The notes beneath the pieces were generated by a model. That model searched no databases. It saw nothing but the letters and a program-made list of their open reading frames with translations, and had not been told where the DNA came from. A program made the position numbers and the translations under genes. This document shows, one piece after another, positions 17,426 through 27,885 of a DNA stretch of 64,000 nt. Positions within the stretch are counted from its first letter, which is position 1. The number at the start of each line of letters is the position of its first letter. The DNA comes from an uncultured Clostridium sp. (GTDB lineage: Bacteria; Bacillota; Clostridia; Clostridiales; Clostridiaceae), in contig URGW01000006.1 of the NCBI GenBank assembly GCA_900547475.1, positions 1 through 64,000 of the forward strand, given 5' to 3'.

Positions 17426-20212
17426 ATGGAGGAGAATATGGGGAAATATATATTAGATTTAGAAAGGTACGCAAGTATTGCAAGACAAGCGGTAGCAGAA
17501 AGTTGTGTATTATTAAAAAATGATGACAAGGCACTTCCACTTAGAAGTGGTGATAAAGTAGCAGTCTTTGGTAGAAGTGCTTTTAATTATTATAAAAGTG
17601 GATTAGGTTCAGGAGGACTTGTTAATACAAGATATGTAGTTAGTATTTTAGATGCTTTAAGAGAAAATAAAGATATTACTTTAGATGAAAAATTATTGAA
17701 GGTATATGAAGAGTGGATTGAAGAAAATCCTTATGATGAAGGAGCTGGATGGGGAAATGTACCTTGGTCTCAAAAGGAAATGAGCCTTTCAGATTCAGTA
17801 GTAAATGATGCTTCAGATGCAGATATTGCATTAGTTATGATAGGGCGCACTGCTGGTGAAGATCAAGATAGTAAAAATGAAGCTGGAAGTTATCTTTTAA
17901 CTGAAGAAGAAGAAAGTATGATTGAAAAAGTTAGTAAGACATTTAAAAGAACAGTTGTAATTTTAAATGTAGGTAATATTATAGATATGAAATGGGTAGA
18001 GAAATATAATCCTTCTTCTGTTCTTTATGTATGGCAAGGTGGACAAGAAGGTGGTAATGGTGTTGTTGATATACTAACAGGCAAGGTAAATCCCTGTGGA
18101 AAATTAACAGATACTATTGCAAGAAATATTGAAGATTATCCATCAACTGAAAATTTTGGAGATAAGGAAAGAAATTATTATAAGGAAGATATATATGTAG
18201 GATATCGTTATTTCGAGTCATTTGCTAAAGATAAAGTACTTTATCCATTTGGTTATGGATTATCTTATAGTAACTTTGAAATTAATGGTAAGCTTTTAGA
18301 AGTAACAGATAAGGAAATAATGGTTGAAGCAGATGTTCTTAATAAAGGAGGAATGTCAGGAAAGGAAATTGTACAAGTTTATATAGAAGTACCACAAGGA
18401 AAACTTGGAAAGCCATCAAGAGAACTTATAGGATTTACAAAGACAAGTGTAATTAATCCAGGAGAAAATCAAAAAGTAACAATAAATATTCCTAAGTATT
18501 ATATTGCTTCTTATGATGATAGTGGAGTAACTGGATATAAGTCATCTTATGTGTTAGAAGAAGGATGTTATAAAGTTTATATTGGTTCAGATGTTAGAAG
18601 TGCAATTATTTCTGGAGAATATAGTCAAGAGTTTACTGTAGTAGAAAAATTAGAAGAAGTATATGCACCTATAGCTAAATTTGAACGTTTTAAGGCAACT
18701 ATTAATGACGATGGTAATTATGAAATTATAATGGAAGAGGTTCCAACAAGAACTATAAATCCTTATGAAAGAATGGTAGAAAGACGTGAATCTGAAATTT
18801 ATTATACTGGAGATAAGGGGTATAAGCTTGGAGATGTATTTGATAAAAAGGTAGATTTAGATAAGTTTATTGCACAATTAAGTGATGATGATTTAATTTA
18901 TATGTTCCGTGGAGAAGGAATGTGTAGTCCTAAAGTAACACCAGGTACAGCAGCAGCTTTTGGTGGAATTACAGATGAGTTAAGAAGTTTTGGAATACCT
19001 GTTGCGTGTTGTGCAGATGGACCTTCAGGAATACGTATGGATTGTGGAACTAATGCATTTTCATTACCAAATGGAACAGCATTAGGATGCACATTTAATG
19101 TAGAGCTTGTTAAAGAGCTTTATACTATGACAGGATTAGAACTTCGTAAAAATAAAATAGATTCGCTTTTAGGACCTGGAATGAATATTCATAGACATCC
19201 TTTAAATGGTCGTAACTTTGAATATGTTTCGGAAGATCCTCTAGTAACAGGAAAAATAAGTACAGCTCAAGTTATAGGTATGCAGTTAAGTGGTTCAGCA
19301 CCTACTATTAAGCATTTTTGTGCTAATAATCAAGAGGCATCAAGACGTTTTGTGGATTCAATAATATCAGAAAGAGCATTACGTGAAATTTATTTAAGAG
19401 GATTTGAAATTGCTGTTAAAGAAGGTAAAGCACGCTCTGTTATGACTACTTATAATCCTGTAAATGGTATATGGACAGCAGGAAGTTATGACTTATGTAC
19501 AATGATTCTTAGAAATGAATGGGGATTTGATGGAATAGTTATGACAGACTGGTGGGCAGAAGCAAATACTGAAGGTGAAAAATCTACAAGAGAAAATAAA
19601 GCACCTATGGTAGTAGCTCAAAATGATATATATATGTGCGTGGCAAATTCTAAATCAAATCCAGAGAATGATAATGTTAAGGAAAAGTTAGAGGCTGGTG
19701 AGATTACTAGAAGTGATTTACAAAGAAATGCAAAAAATATTTTAAATTTCATAATGAAATCCCCTTCAATGCTTCATGAATTAGGTCGTATTAGCAAAGA
19801 AGAACTAGATGAAATTAATAAAGTAAATGATGATCATATTTTAGCTGATAATGTAGTTTATTATTATGCTGATAAGGAAACTAATGATGTAATTATTGAT
19901 GGAAGTAAATTTAATAATAAAAAAGGAAGCTCAGAGATATTTGGTATTTCACTTAATGAATTAGGTTTATATGATATTGAGGTAACAATGAAGTCAGAGC
20001 AGGGATCATTAGCTCAATTACCATTATCTATTTATTATGATAATGCTTTAAAGGAAACTATTACCATTAGGGGAACTGAAGGTAAGTGGACTACAGAAAC
20101 TAGAGAGTTAGGTTTTGTTTTTGGAGTAAATCACTATATAAAATTATACTTTGGATCAGATGGATTAGATATAGACAGAGTAGTTATTAGATTTAAGGAA
20201 AAGAGTAAATAG
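17426..20212 (+). CDS. GH3 beta-glucosidase with permuted (C-domain first) architecture
   Basis: 928 residues. The protein begins with the GH3 C-terminal alpha/beta sandwich (SCVLLKNDDKALPLRSGDKV) and continues to a fibronectin-III-like domain at about 290-400. Only then comes the catalytic TIM barrel (VACCADGPSGIR, IKHFCANNQEASRR), with the nucleophile Asp in GIVMTDWWAEAN at about residue 707. A final ~120 residues look like a carbohydrate-binding beta-sandwich. This permuted order is known from some rumen clostridial beta-glucosidases. There is no signal peptide. ATG 17426 follows AGGAG; ATG 17438 is an alternative. The substrate is likely cellobiose or another beta-glucoside. Confidence 0.85.
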   Translation: MEENMGKYILDLERYASIARQAVAESCVLLKNDDKALPLRSGDKVAVFGRSAFNYYKSGLGSGGLVNTRYVVSILDALRENKDITLDEKLLKVYEEWIEENPYDEGAGWGNVPWSQKEMSLSDSVVNDASDADIALVMIGRTAGEDQDSKNEAGSYLLTEEEESMIEKVSKTFKRTVVILNVGNIIDMKWVEKYNPSSVLYVWQGGQEGGNGVVDILTGKVNPCGKLTDTIARNIEDYPSTENFGDKERNYYKEDIYVGYRYFESFAKDKVLYPFGYGLSYSNFEINGKLLEVTDKEIMVEADVLNKGGMSGKEIVQVYIEVPQGKLGKPSRELIGFTKTSVINPGENQKVTINIPKYYIASYDDSGVTGYKSSYVLEEGCYKVYIGSDVRSAIISGEYSQEFTVVEKLEEVYAPIAKFERFKATINDDGNYEIIMEEVPTRTINPYERMVERRESEIYYTGDKGYKLGDVFDKKVDLDKFIAQLSDDDLIYMFRGEGMCSPKVTPGTAAAFGGITDELRSFGIPVACCADGPSGIRMDCGTNAFSLPNGTALGCTFNVELVKELYTMTGLELRKNKIDSLLGPGMNIHRHPLNGRNFEYVSEDPLVTGKISTAQVIGMQLSGSAPTIKHFCANNQEASRRFVDSIISERALREIYLRGFEIAVKEGKARSVMTTYNPVNGIWTAGSYDLCTMILRNEWGFDGIVMTDWWAEANTEGEKSTRENKAPMVVAQNDIYMCVANSKSNPENDNVKEKLEAGEITRSDLQRNAKNILNFIMKSPSMLHELGRISKEELDEINKVNDDHILADNVVYYYADKETNDVIIDGSKFNNKKGSSEIFGISLNELGLYDIEVTMKSEQGSLAQLPLSIYYDNALKETITIRGTEGKWTTETRELGFVFGVNHYIKLYFGSDGLDIDRVVIRFKEKSK

Positions 20213-20225
20213 GAGGGAAGCATTT

Positions 20226-20421
20226 ATGAGAAAATATCCAGAAAAACATTTAGACAGATATGAAAACAGAGTTTTATGAAAAACAGCTTCAAGATGCAGG
20301 AGTTGATGTAACTTGTTATAGGTATAAAGGAATGACTCATGCATTTATTGATAAATTAGGATTTGTACCACAAGCTGAAGATTTAGCAAGTATTATTGCA
20401 GATTCTATTATAAAATTATAA
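20226..20421 (+). pseudogene. remnant of an alpha/beta-hydrolase (acetyl-esterase-like) gene
   Basis: After a good GGAGG site, ATG 20226 opens a 17-codon frame (MRKYPEKHLDRYENRVL) that stops at 20279. An overlapping frame from 20260 encodes 53 residues ending at 20421 with LQDAGVDVTCYRYKGMTHAF. The block around GMTHAF is the catalytic-histidine region of esterase/lipase family enzymes. The nucleophile elbow and acid are gone, so most of the gene has been deleted. The ribosome site and linkage to GH3 suggest it was once the next gene of that operon. Confidence 0.7.
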
Positions 20422-20427
20422 AAATAT

Positions 20428-20472
20428 AAAAGGCATATTATGATTAATTAATATAAATCATATATGCCTTTT
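20428..20472. terminator. bidirectional terminator
   Basis: AAAAGGCATAT...ATGATT pairs with AATCAT...ATATGCCTTTT; T runs on both strands suit the convergent GH3 and gntR units. Confidence 0.75.
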
Positions 20473-20477
20473 CTTAA

Positions 20478-21185
20478 TTATCTTACATATGAGGATTGAA
20501 GAAAGAATTGAGTGTTTTTATAGTTATAGGTCAACTTTGAAACATTAAAAGATACACCAGATGGTAAATATATTTGTTCTAATACAACCATTGCTGGATC
20601 TCCAGGATCTAAATTTAATATACTAGCAAGGTTATTATCTAATTTCTCTAAGTGCAAATATCTATCAGAAAAACCAGGGTTTAAATTTAAGGCCGTTTTT
20701 AGATATTCAAAAATAGATCCTTTTGCAATTTCTTCAGTAAGGTATGGAACTATACTTTTCTTATAATAAGCTTCTTCATAACACATTATTTCATCATTTA
20801 TGTACCTTACCCTTTTAACAAGATAAGCTTCATCATTAATATCACATTCTATTAGTTTTGCAATTTCTTCATCAGCACGTATAAGATCAAATTCTAAAAC
20901 TTTTGATGTTATATTAAATTCTTTTAAAGAAGTAGTAAACCCTTGAGTGATATTTAAATCTATGTAACCATTACGATTTCTTCTTCTAACAAATATTCCA
21001 CTTCCTTGAAGTTGATATACAAGTCCTTTAGATACTAAAGACTCTATAGCTTTAACAATAGTACTTTTACTTACTTTATATTCTGCAGCAAGAGATTCTA
21101 CTGTAGGTAATTTAGTTCCTTGTGGAAGGTCATTACTATAAATATTATTTTCTATTTCATTTGCAATTATTTGATATTTTAGCAT
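20478..21185 (-). CDS. GntR family regulator (HutC/UTRA type) of the beta-glucoside PTS
   Basis: 236 residues from ATG 21185, preceded by AAAGGGAG. An upstream in-frame ATG at 21233 lacks such a site. The N-terminal winged helix (KYKVSKSTIVKAIESLVSKG-like block, residues ~10-70) is followed by a UTRA effector domain (AYLVKRVRYINDEIMCYEE). It is divergent from the PTS-GH1 operon, whose promoter carries two perfect dyads. It is the probable repressor, relieved by a phosphorylated beta-glucoside. Confidence 0.88.
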   Translation of the reverse strand: MLKYQIIANEIENNIYSNDLPQGTKLPTVESLAAEYKVSKSTIVKAIESLVSKGLVYQLQGSGIFVRRRNRNGYIDLNITQGFTTSLKEFNITSKVLEFDLIRADEEIAKLIECDINDEAYLVKRVRYINDEIMCYEEAYYKKSIVPYLTEEIAKGSIFEYLKTALNLNPGFSDRYLHLEKLDNNLASILNLDPGDPAMVVLEQIYLPSGVSFNVSKLTYNYKNTQFFLQSSYVR

Positions 21186-21256
21186 TTTTACTCCCTTTAT
21201 TACATTAACATATTTATAAGTTAAGTATAGCATAAAGAAAATATGAAATAAATCAT

Positions 21257-21270
21257 AGAAAATGTTTTCA
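21257..21270. promoter_or_regulatory. possible CcpA (cre) site
   Basis: AGAAAATGTTTTCA is nearly palindromic and differs from the consensus TGWAANCGNTNWCA at two positions. It lies just upstream of the PTS promoter. Weak by sequence alone. Confidence 0.3.
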
Positions 21271-21278
21271 AAAAAATG

Positions 21279-21333
21279 TTGACAAATTATACTGGTATAA
21301 TTATAATTTAATCATACAATTTGATTGTATGAT
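21279..21333 (+). promoter_or_regulatory. PTS operon promoter with two nested dyads
   Basis: TTGACA (21279-21284) and TATAAT (21302-21307) are 17 bases apart. The spacer is filled by a perfect 18-base palindrome, AATTATAC-TG-GTATAATT (21285-21302). A second perfect dyad, ATCATACAA-N5-TTGTATGAT (21311-21333), covers the start site. Both would be blocked by a bound repressor; the divergent GntR protein is the obvious candidate. Confidence 0.65.
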
Positions 21334-21357
21334 GACAAAAGGTTTGGAGGAGTATAT

Positions 21358-23250
21358 ATGGCAAACTCAGTACGTGATTATGAGAAGTTAGCAGTAGATA
21401 TAATAAATGCTGTTGGCGGAAAGAAAAATATTATAAAAGCATCAAGATGTGCAACAAGACTTAGATTAGTTTTAAAAGAAACAACTAATGAAGCTAAAGA
21501 AAACGTTTCAGCTCTTACTGGAGTAATAACAGTTGTTGAAAATGGAGGACAATTCCAAGTTGTTATTGGAACTCATGTAGGAAAAGTGTTCGATAAAGTT
21601 GCTAGTGAACTTAACTTAGATAGTAGCGTTATAGAAGAAGATGCGCCAAAAGCAAGTGTTTTAAATAGAATAATTGCAACTATGTCAGCAGTATTTGCAC
21701 CATTTATATATATATTAGCAGCAGCTGGTATATTACAAGGTTGTTTAATATTAATTAATATGGTTAGTCCATCTTTTTCAAGTACAGGTACTTATGAAGT
21801 ATTAAGTTTTATGTCATGGGCACCATTTACGTTTTTACCAATATTTATAGCTATTACAGCATCTAAACATTTTAAATGTAATATGTTTATTGCAGTAGCA
21901 TGTTGTGCAGCTTTAGTAAGTCCAACTTGGGCAGAAATAGCAGCAAGAATAGCTGATGGAGAAAGTATTAGATTTTTAGGAATTAGTTTAGCTGAAACAA
22001 CTTATACATCATCAGTTTTACCACCATTATTTTTAGTATGGATATTGTCTTATGTTGAAAGATTTGTAGATAAAAAATTACCAGAAGTAATTAAAGCATT
22101 ATTTACACCATTTATATGTATGGTAGTTATGGTTCCACTTACTATATTAGTTATAGGACCATTATCAGATTCATTAGCTACAGCAATAGCAAATGGATAT
22201 AATTATTTATATAATTTAGCACCAGCAGTTGCAGCAGCTGTTATAGGTGGGTTATGGCAGATTGTAGTAATATTTGGAGTACACTGGGGAGTTACACCAA
22301 TGTGCCTAGCTAACTATGATTTATATGGTATGGATACATTCCAAGCATTCCAAACAATGGCAGTTATAGCTCAAGCAGGTGCAGTTTTTGGAGTATTTAT
22401 AAAGGCTAGAAATAAGCAAACTAAAAATATAGCATTATCAGCAGGTGTTACTGGAATATTTGGTATAACTGAGCCAGCTATATATGGTGTAAATTTAAAA
22501 TTTAAGAAACCGTTTATATGTGGATGTATTGCCGGTGCAGTTGGAGCAGTAGTTGGATCATTCTTTAATATAGCTTATTATGCATATGCAGGTCTTCCAG
22601 GTATGTTAACTGTAGTAAATGCAATTACACCAGATAATTCAAAATCTATTATAGGTATGTTATTAGGAGCAGCAATATCATTTGTTGGAGCAATTATACT
22701 TGTTCAAATAATTGGAATTGGTGAAAAAGAAGATAAATCAGTAAAGGTTAAAGAAGGACAACCAGTTTTAAATACAGAAGTTAAAGAAATAAAAAGCCCT
22801 ATATCTGGTAAAGTAATAGAATTAGAAAAAGTTAATGATCCAGTATTTTCTTCAGGCGCAATGGGAAAAGGTGTAGCGATTGAACCATTAGATAATAAAG
22901 TATATGCACCATTTAATGGTACAATAGAATTTATTGCAGACACTAAACATGCAATTGGTTTACTTTCAGAAGAGGGTGTAGAAGTTTTAATACATGTTGG
23001 TATGGATACTGTAAAGATGAATGGTAGAGGATTTAATGTTAAAACATCAGTAAATTCTAAGGTAAAAGCAGGAGATTTATTATTAGAGTTTGATAGAAAT
23101 ATCATAGAAAAAGAAGGATATTCTTTAATTACACCAGTTGTAATAACAAATGCTGATAATTATGAAGATAAGGCGTTATGTATAAATGAAGAAGTTAAAA
23201 ACGGAATGTCAATAATTAATCTAAAAGAATTAAGTATAAAAATACAGTAA
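21358..23250 (+). CDS. PTS beta-glucoside transporter, fused IIB-IIC-IIA
   Basis: 630 residues from ATG 21358 (GGAGGAG upstream). Domain order is IIB with phospho-cysteine 31 in KASRCATRLRL, a ten-span IIC membrane domain (about 110-460, including FGITEPAIYGVNLKFKKPF), and IIA (about 480-620) with the phospho-histidine in EVLIHVGMDTVKM. It imports and phosphorylates aryl- or oligo-beta-glucosides such as cellobiose. The order and length match BglF/BglP. The next gene encodes the enzyme that splits the phosphorylated sugar. No BglG-type antiterminator gene or RAT hairpin is seen, consistent with control by GntR. Confidence 0.93.
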   Translation: MANSVRDYEKLAVDIINAVGGKKNIIKASRCATRLRLVLKETTNEAKENVSALTGVITVVENGGQFQVVIGTHVGKVFDKVASELNLDSSVIEEDAPKASVLNRIIATMSAVFAPFIYILAAAGILQGCLILINMVSPSFSSTGTYEVLSFMSWAPFTFLPIFIAITASKHFKCNMFIAVACCAALVSPTWAEIAARIADGESIRFLGISLAETTYTSSVLPPLFLVWILSYVERFVDKKLPEVIKALFTPFICMVVMVPLTILVIGPLSDSLATAIANGYNYLYNLAPAVAAAVIGGLWQIVVIFGVHWGVTPMCLANYDLYGMDTFQAFQTMAVIAQAGAVFGVFIKARNKQTKNIALSAGVTGIFGITEPAIYGVNLKFKKPFICGCIAGAVGAVVGSFFNIAYYAYAGLPGMLTVVNAITPDNSKSIIGMLLGAAISFVGAIILVQIIGIGEKEDKSVKVKEGQPVLNTEVKEIKSPISGKVIELEKVNDPVFSSGAMGKGVAIEPLDNKVYAPFNGTIEFIADTKHAIGLLSEEGVEVLIHVGMDTVKMNGRGFNVKTSVNSKVKAGDLLLEFDRNIIEKEGYSLITPVVITNADNYEDKALCINEEVKNGMSIINLKELSIKIQ

Positions 23251-23276
23251 AAAATCAAGCAAAATATACTAGATAA

Positions 23277-24728
<1,452 letters not shown>

Positions 24729-24776
24729 GTATATGTAAGATAAAGGGTAATATAATTATTACTATAAAGAAAATAA

Positions 24777-24812
24777 GAGGAATCACTTTGATATAGTTCA
24801 AGGTGATTCCTC
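24777..24812 (+). promoter_or_regulatory. strong hairpin without a T run ahead of the glycerol facilitator gene
   Basis: GAGGAATCAC (24777-24786) pairs with GTGATTCCTC (24803-24812), with further pairing inside. The following sequence is ACTTTATG, not a T run, and the next start codon is 36 bases on. It could be a weak terminator, an RNA-stability element or a leader control hairpin. Confidence 0.5.
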
Positions 24813-24848
24813 ACTTTATGTAACGATTTATAAGGAGAGGAACTAATT

Positions 24849-25709
24849 ATGAATATATTTTTAGCAGAATTTATAGGAGTAACAATATTAATATTTATAG
24901 GATGTGGGGTTTTAGCAGGAAATTCATTAAAAAAATCAGGAACATATAAAATTGGGTCAGTTGCAATAAATTTAGCTTGGGGATTTGCAGTAGCATTAGC
25001 TATTTACACAGTAGGAGATATAAGTGGAGCACATTTAAATCCTGCTTTTACAATAGCTAAGGCTTTGAATGGAAGTTTTCAGTGGAGATTAGTTCCAGGA
25101 TATATAGTAGCTCAAATTTTAGGGGCAATGTTTGGAAGTTTATTAGTATATATTCAATTTCTACCTCATTGGGAAAAGACTAAAGATTCAGAAACAAAAT
25201 TAAATATTTTTGTTACAGCTCCATCAATAAAAAATAATTTTTCAAATTTTATAAGCGAATATTTAATAACTGGTATATTAATATTTTCATTATTAGTTCT
25301 AGATAGAAATAGTTTTGTTGATGGATTAAAGCCAATAGTTGTAGGAGGATTAATATTTATATTAGGAGTTTCTTTCGGTGGAGTAACAGGAGCAGCTTTG
25401 AATCCAGCAAGAGATTTTGGACCACGTCTAGCATATTTATTATTACCTATACCAGAGAAAGGTAGTTTAAATTTTAAATATGGATGGATACCTGTATTAG
25501 CACCTATTTTGGGTGGTAGTACAGGAGCTATGATAAATTTAGCTTTATATGATGAAATTGTTGATTTTAGATTTATTATTATAATAGCAATAAGTATAAT
25601 AACATTAGTTATAGTAAAGGTTACAGATACAATTAGGTTTATAAAGATAAGGAGGAGTGGTAGTAATATAAGTAAATATGGTATTTTAAAGTATAACAAT
25701 AAAATTTAG
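24849..25709 (+). CDS. MIP family channel, glycerol facilitator/aquaporin
   Basis: 286 residues. Six membrane helices and two half-helix NPA motifs are visible (AHLNPAFTIAKAL and AALNPARDFGPR). The Asp after the second NPAR is the usual marker of glyceroporins (GlpF) against strict water channels. The C-terminal tail is basic. ATG follows AAGGAGAGG. No glycerol kinase or dehydrogenase is adjacent, so a role in passive uptake of glycerol or other small polyols is inferred from family only. Confidence 0.88.
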   Translation: MNIFLAEFIGVTILIFIGCGVLAGNSLKKSGTYKIGSVAINLAWGFAVALAIYTVGDISGAHLNPAFTIAKALNGSFQWRLVPGYIVAQILGAMFGSLLVYIQFLPHWEKTKDSETKLNIFVTAPSIKNNFSNFISEYLITGILIFSLLVLDRNSFVDGLKPIVVGGLIFILGVSFGGVTGAALNPARDFGPRLAYLLLPIPEKGSLNFKYGWIPVLAPILGGSTGAMINLALYDEIVDFRFIIIIAISIITLVIVKVTDTIRFIKIRRSGSNISKYGILKYNNKI

Positions 25710-25717
25710 GCATGAAT

Positions 25718-25750
25718 AAAAAAACTGATGTTAATTCATCAGTTTTTTTT
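25718..25750. terminator. bidirectional terminator, overlapping the PadR stop
   Basis: AAAAAACTGATG pairs with CATCAGTTTTTT across TTAATT. It serves both the facilitator gene and the convergent padR-type gene, whose stop codon lies in the loop. Confidence 0.8.
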
Positions 25751-26288
25751 TAGAGTTTTTACAGTAAGTAATACATTTAGTTAACCATTCAATAGATCCT
25801 TTTTCTCTTATAATGGCACTTTCTAAAACAATATAATCACCAAAGTCATCACTATTAATAGGTGGCACACTAGCGTAACGCTTTATTTGGCTATATAAAA
25901 ATTCTAATCTATCATTATGTTGTTCTAACTGATGTTCTAGCAAAGTAATTCTAGTGGAAATATCTAAATTATTAGAAAAATACATTCTAAGTCTAAAAAT
26001 ATTTTTTGGTGTAGCTTCCATTGGTTGATCTTTTGCAAGCCAAGTCAAAAACTCTTTTTTACCCTTTTCAGTAATACTATAAAGTTTCTTTTCTAGTACA
26101 TCACCACTTATTTCAATATCAAAGATTATGAGTCCTTCATCTACTAATTTCTTAAGTTCAGGATAAATTTGACTATGTTTTGCACTCCAGAATTCAGCTA
26201 ATTGAAAATTAAATTCTTTTCCTATGTCATAACCTGTCATGGGTCTTCTATTTAATAATCCTAAAATTGCAAATTTAAGGGTTCTCAT
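25731..26288 (-). CDS. PadR family transcriptional regulator
   Basis: 185 residues. The N-terminal winged helix (KFAILGLLNRRPMTGYDIGK, residues ~5-85) and the C-terminal helical dimerisation domain (~95-175) match the PadR/Vir group, subfamily 1. PadR proteins often repress phenolic-acid detoxification genes and are released by the phenolic compound. Here the gene is divergent from an OFA transporter and an enoate-reductase-type flavoenzyme, and the spacer holds two sites of the form ATGT-N8-ACAT. A role as repressor of that pair is strongly suggested; the inducer is unknown. Confidence 0.88.
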   Translation of the reverse strand: MRTLKFAILGLLNRRPMTGYDIGKEFNFQLAEFWSAKHSQIYPELKKLVDEGLIIFDIEISGDVLEKKLYSITEKGKKEFLTWLAKDQPMEATPKNIFRLRMYFSNNLDISTRITLLEHQLEQHNDRLEFLYSQIKRYASVPPINSDDFGDYIVLESAIIREKGSIEWLTKCITYCKNSKKKLMN

Positions 26289-26426
26289 TTAAATACACCT
26301 CTTCCTTATTTATCAATTAATTATAACATGAATTAGTAAAATTACAATGTAGTAATAAGTATGCATAATTTAAGTTAATATCAAGCCTGTAAAGTTTTGT
26401 ATAAATAAATATATATATATATATAT

Positions 26427-26470
26427 ATGTAAATATAAACATATAAATATTTATATGTTTATATTTACAT
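26427..26470. promoter_or_regulatory. 44-bp perfect palindrome containing two PadR-type sites
   Basis: Two 22-base arms are exactly complementary. Each arm contains ATGT-N8-ACAT, at 26427-26442 and 26455-26470, the dyad described for PadR operators in lactic acid bacteria. An AT alternating run (about 26409-26428) precedes it. It lies in the padR/transporter spacer, about 70 bases before the transporter start. Confidence 0.7.
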
Positions 26471-26540
26471 GTAAGAGTTTTTATGATAATATGGTCTGGT
26501 AAATAGTTAATAATTTAACGAAGGTGAAGGAGAGATATTT

Positions 26541-27809
26541 ATGAATTTGACAAAAAAAAGATGGATTATTTTAATAGCAAGTTGCTTTATTAATCTATGT
26601 ATTGGATCAATTTATGCATGGAGTGTATTTGCCACGCCTATGGCAGAATATCTAAGCGATATTACAGGAGTAGCTTATACCGCAGGTACTTTAGCGATAG
26701 TATTTACTGTAACTAACTCTGTTGGGCCAATCACAATGATTACAGGTGGGAGAATTAATGATAAGTTTGGTCCTAAAAAGGTTATTTTCTTTGGGGGAGT
26801 TATATTTGGATTAGGTATGATATTAGCAGGTTTTTCAAAAAACCTACCAATGTTAATAATTACATATGGAATAATAACAGGACTTGGAGTTGGAATGGTT
26901 TATGGATGTACAATAAGTAATTCTGTTAAGTTTTTTCCAGATAAAAGAGGGTTAGTTGGGGGAGTAACAACTGCAGCATACGGATTTAGCTCAGTAATAA
27001 TACCACCAATTGCTAATTTATTAACAACAAAATTTGGAATAACATCATCGTTTAAGGTAATTGGATTAGTATTTTTAATAATTGTATGTATTTCATCATT
27101 CTTTATTGAAAAGTGTCCATCAGACTTTATTCCAGAGGGATGGACTCCGCCAGTTGCTAAAGGTAGGGCAGTAAATAGAGTAGATAAGGATTGGAAGGAG
27201 ATGCTTTCAACTCCTATATTTTATGTAATGATAGTTTTATTAACATGTGGTGCATTTTATGGATTAATGTGTACTTCATTAGCATCAGCAATAGCTCAAA
27301 ATATGATAGGAATGACAGCAGCTGCAGCAGCAATAGTAGTTTCGGTTTTAGCTTTGTTTAATACAGGAGGACGTATAGTTGCTGGATATATTTCAGATAA
27401 GATAGGAAGAATAAATACCTTAGCTTTAGCTTTTATTCTTTCAATTGCAGGATTAGGATGTTTAATATTCTCTGGTGAGGGAGATATAGCACTATTTTAT
27501 ATTGGAATTTCAATTATAGGAGTATGTTTTGGAGCTTTTATGGGGGTTTTCCCAGGATTTACAGTAGATCAATTTGGGGTAAGAAACAATAGCGTAAATT
27601 ATGGAATTATGTTTATAGGATTTGCATTTGCAGGTTATGTTGGACCAATGGTATTAAAAAATGTATATGCATCAGATGGAAGCTATCAAAGAGCTTTTAT
27701 AATAGCAATTGTAATTGCAATAATAGGTTTATTATTAACATTTGTTTATAAATATATGAATAATAAAGAAATATATATAGTTAAAAATCAAAGTAGTGTA
27801 AATAGGTAA
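26541..27809 (+). CDS. MFS transporter, oxalate/formate antiporter (OFA) family
   Basis: 422 residues, 12 membrane helices. The first (INLCIGSIYAWSVFATPM) and the loop NDKFGPKKVIFFGG are typical of the OFA group, which exchanges or imports small carboxylates. The start has GGAGAG upstream. It is followed after 76 bases by a flavoprotein reductase and faced by PadR, so the carboxylate may be an aromatic or unsaturated acid used by that reductase. Oxalate itself is unlikely, since no oxalyl-CoA genes are near. Confidence 0.88.
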   Translation: MNLTKKRWIILIASCFINLCIGSIYAWSVFATPMAEYLSDITGVAYTAGTLAIVFTVTNSVGPITMITGGRINDKFGPKKVIFFGGVIFGLGMILAGFSKNLPMLIITYGIITGLGVGMVYGCTISNSVKFFPDKRGLVGGVTTAAYGFSSVIIPPIANLLTTKFGITSSFKVIGLVFLIIVCISSFFIEKCPSDFIPEGWTPPVAKGRAVNRVDKDWKEMLSTPIFYVMIVLLTCGAFYGLMCTSLASAIAQNMIGMTAAAAAIVVSVLALFNTGGRIVAGYISDKIGRINTLALAFILSIAGLGCLIFSGEGDIALFYIGISIIGVCFGAFMGVFPGFTVDQFGVRNNSVNYGIMFIGFAFAGYVGPMVLKNVYASDGSYQRAFIIAIVIAIIGLLLTFVYKYMNNKEIYIVKNQSSVNR

Positions 27810-27885
27810 TTTTATAAAAGAAAATAGATTGTATTACAGTATTTACCACAAGAAAGTATTTAGATAGAAAAAGGAGATTATAATT

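Noticed and set aside
22704..23105. Antisense open frame in the PTS IIA region
   Set aside because: The sense strand encodes the conserved IIA domain; the reverse reading is a shadow.
25166..25699. Long antisense open frame within the glycerol facilitator gene
   Set aside because: It is the reverse strand of a gene with clear NPA motifs, has no ribosome site and reads as low-complexity hydrophobic sequence.
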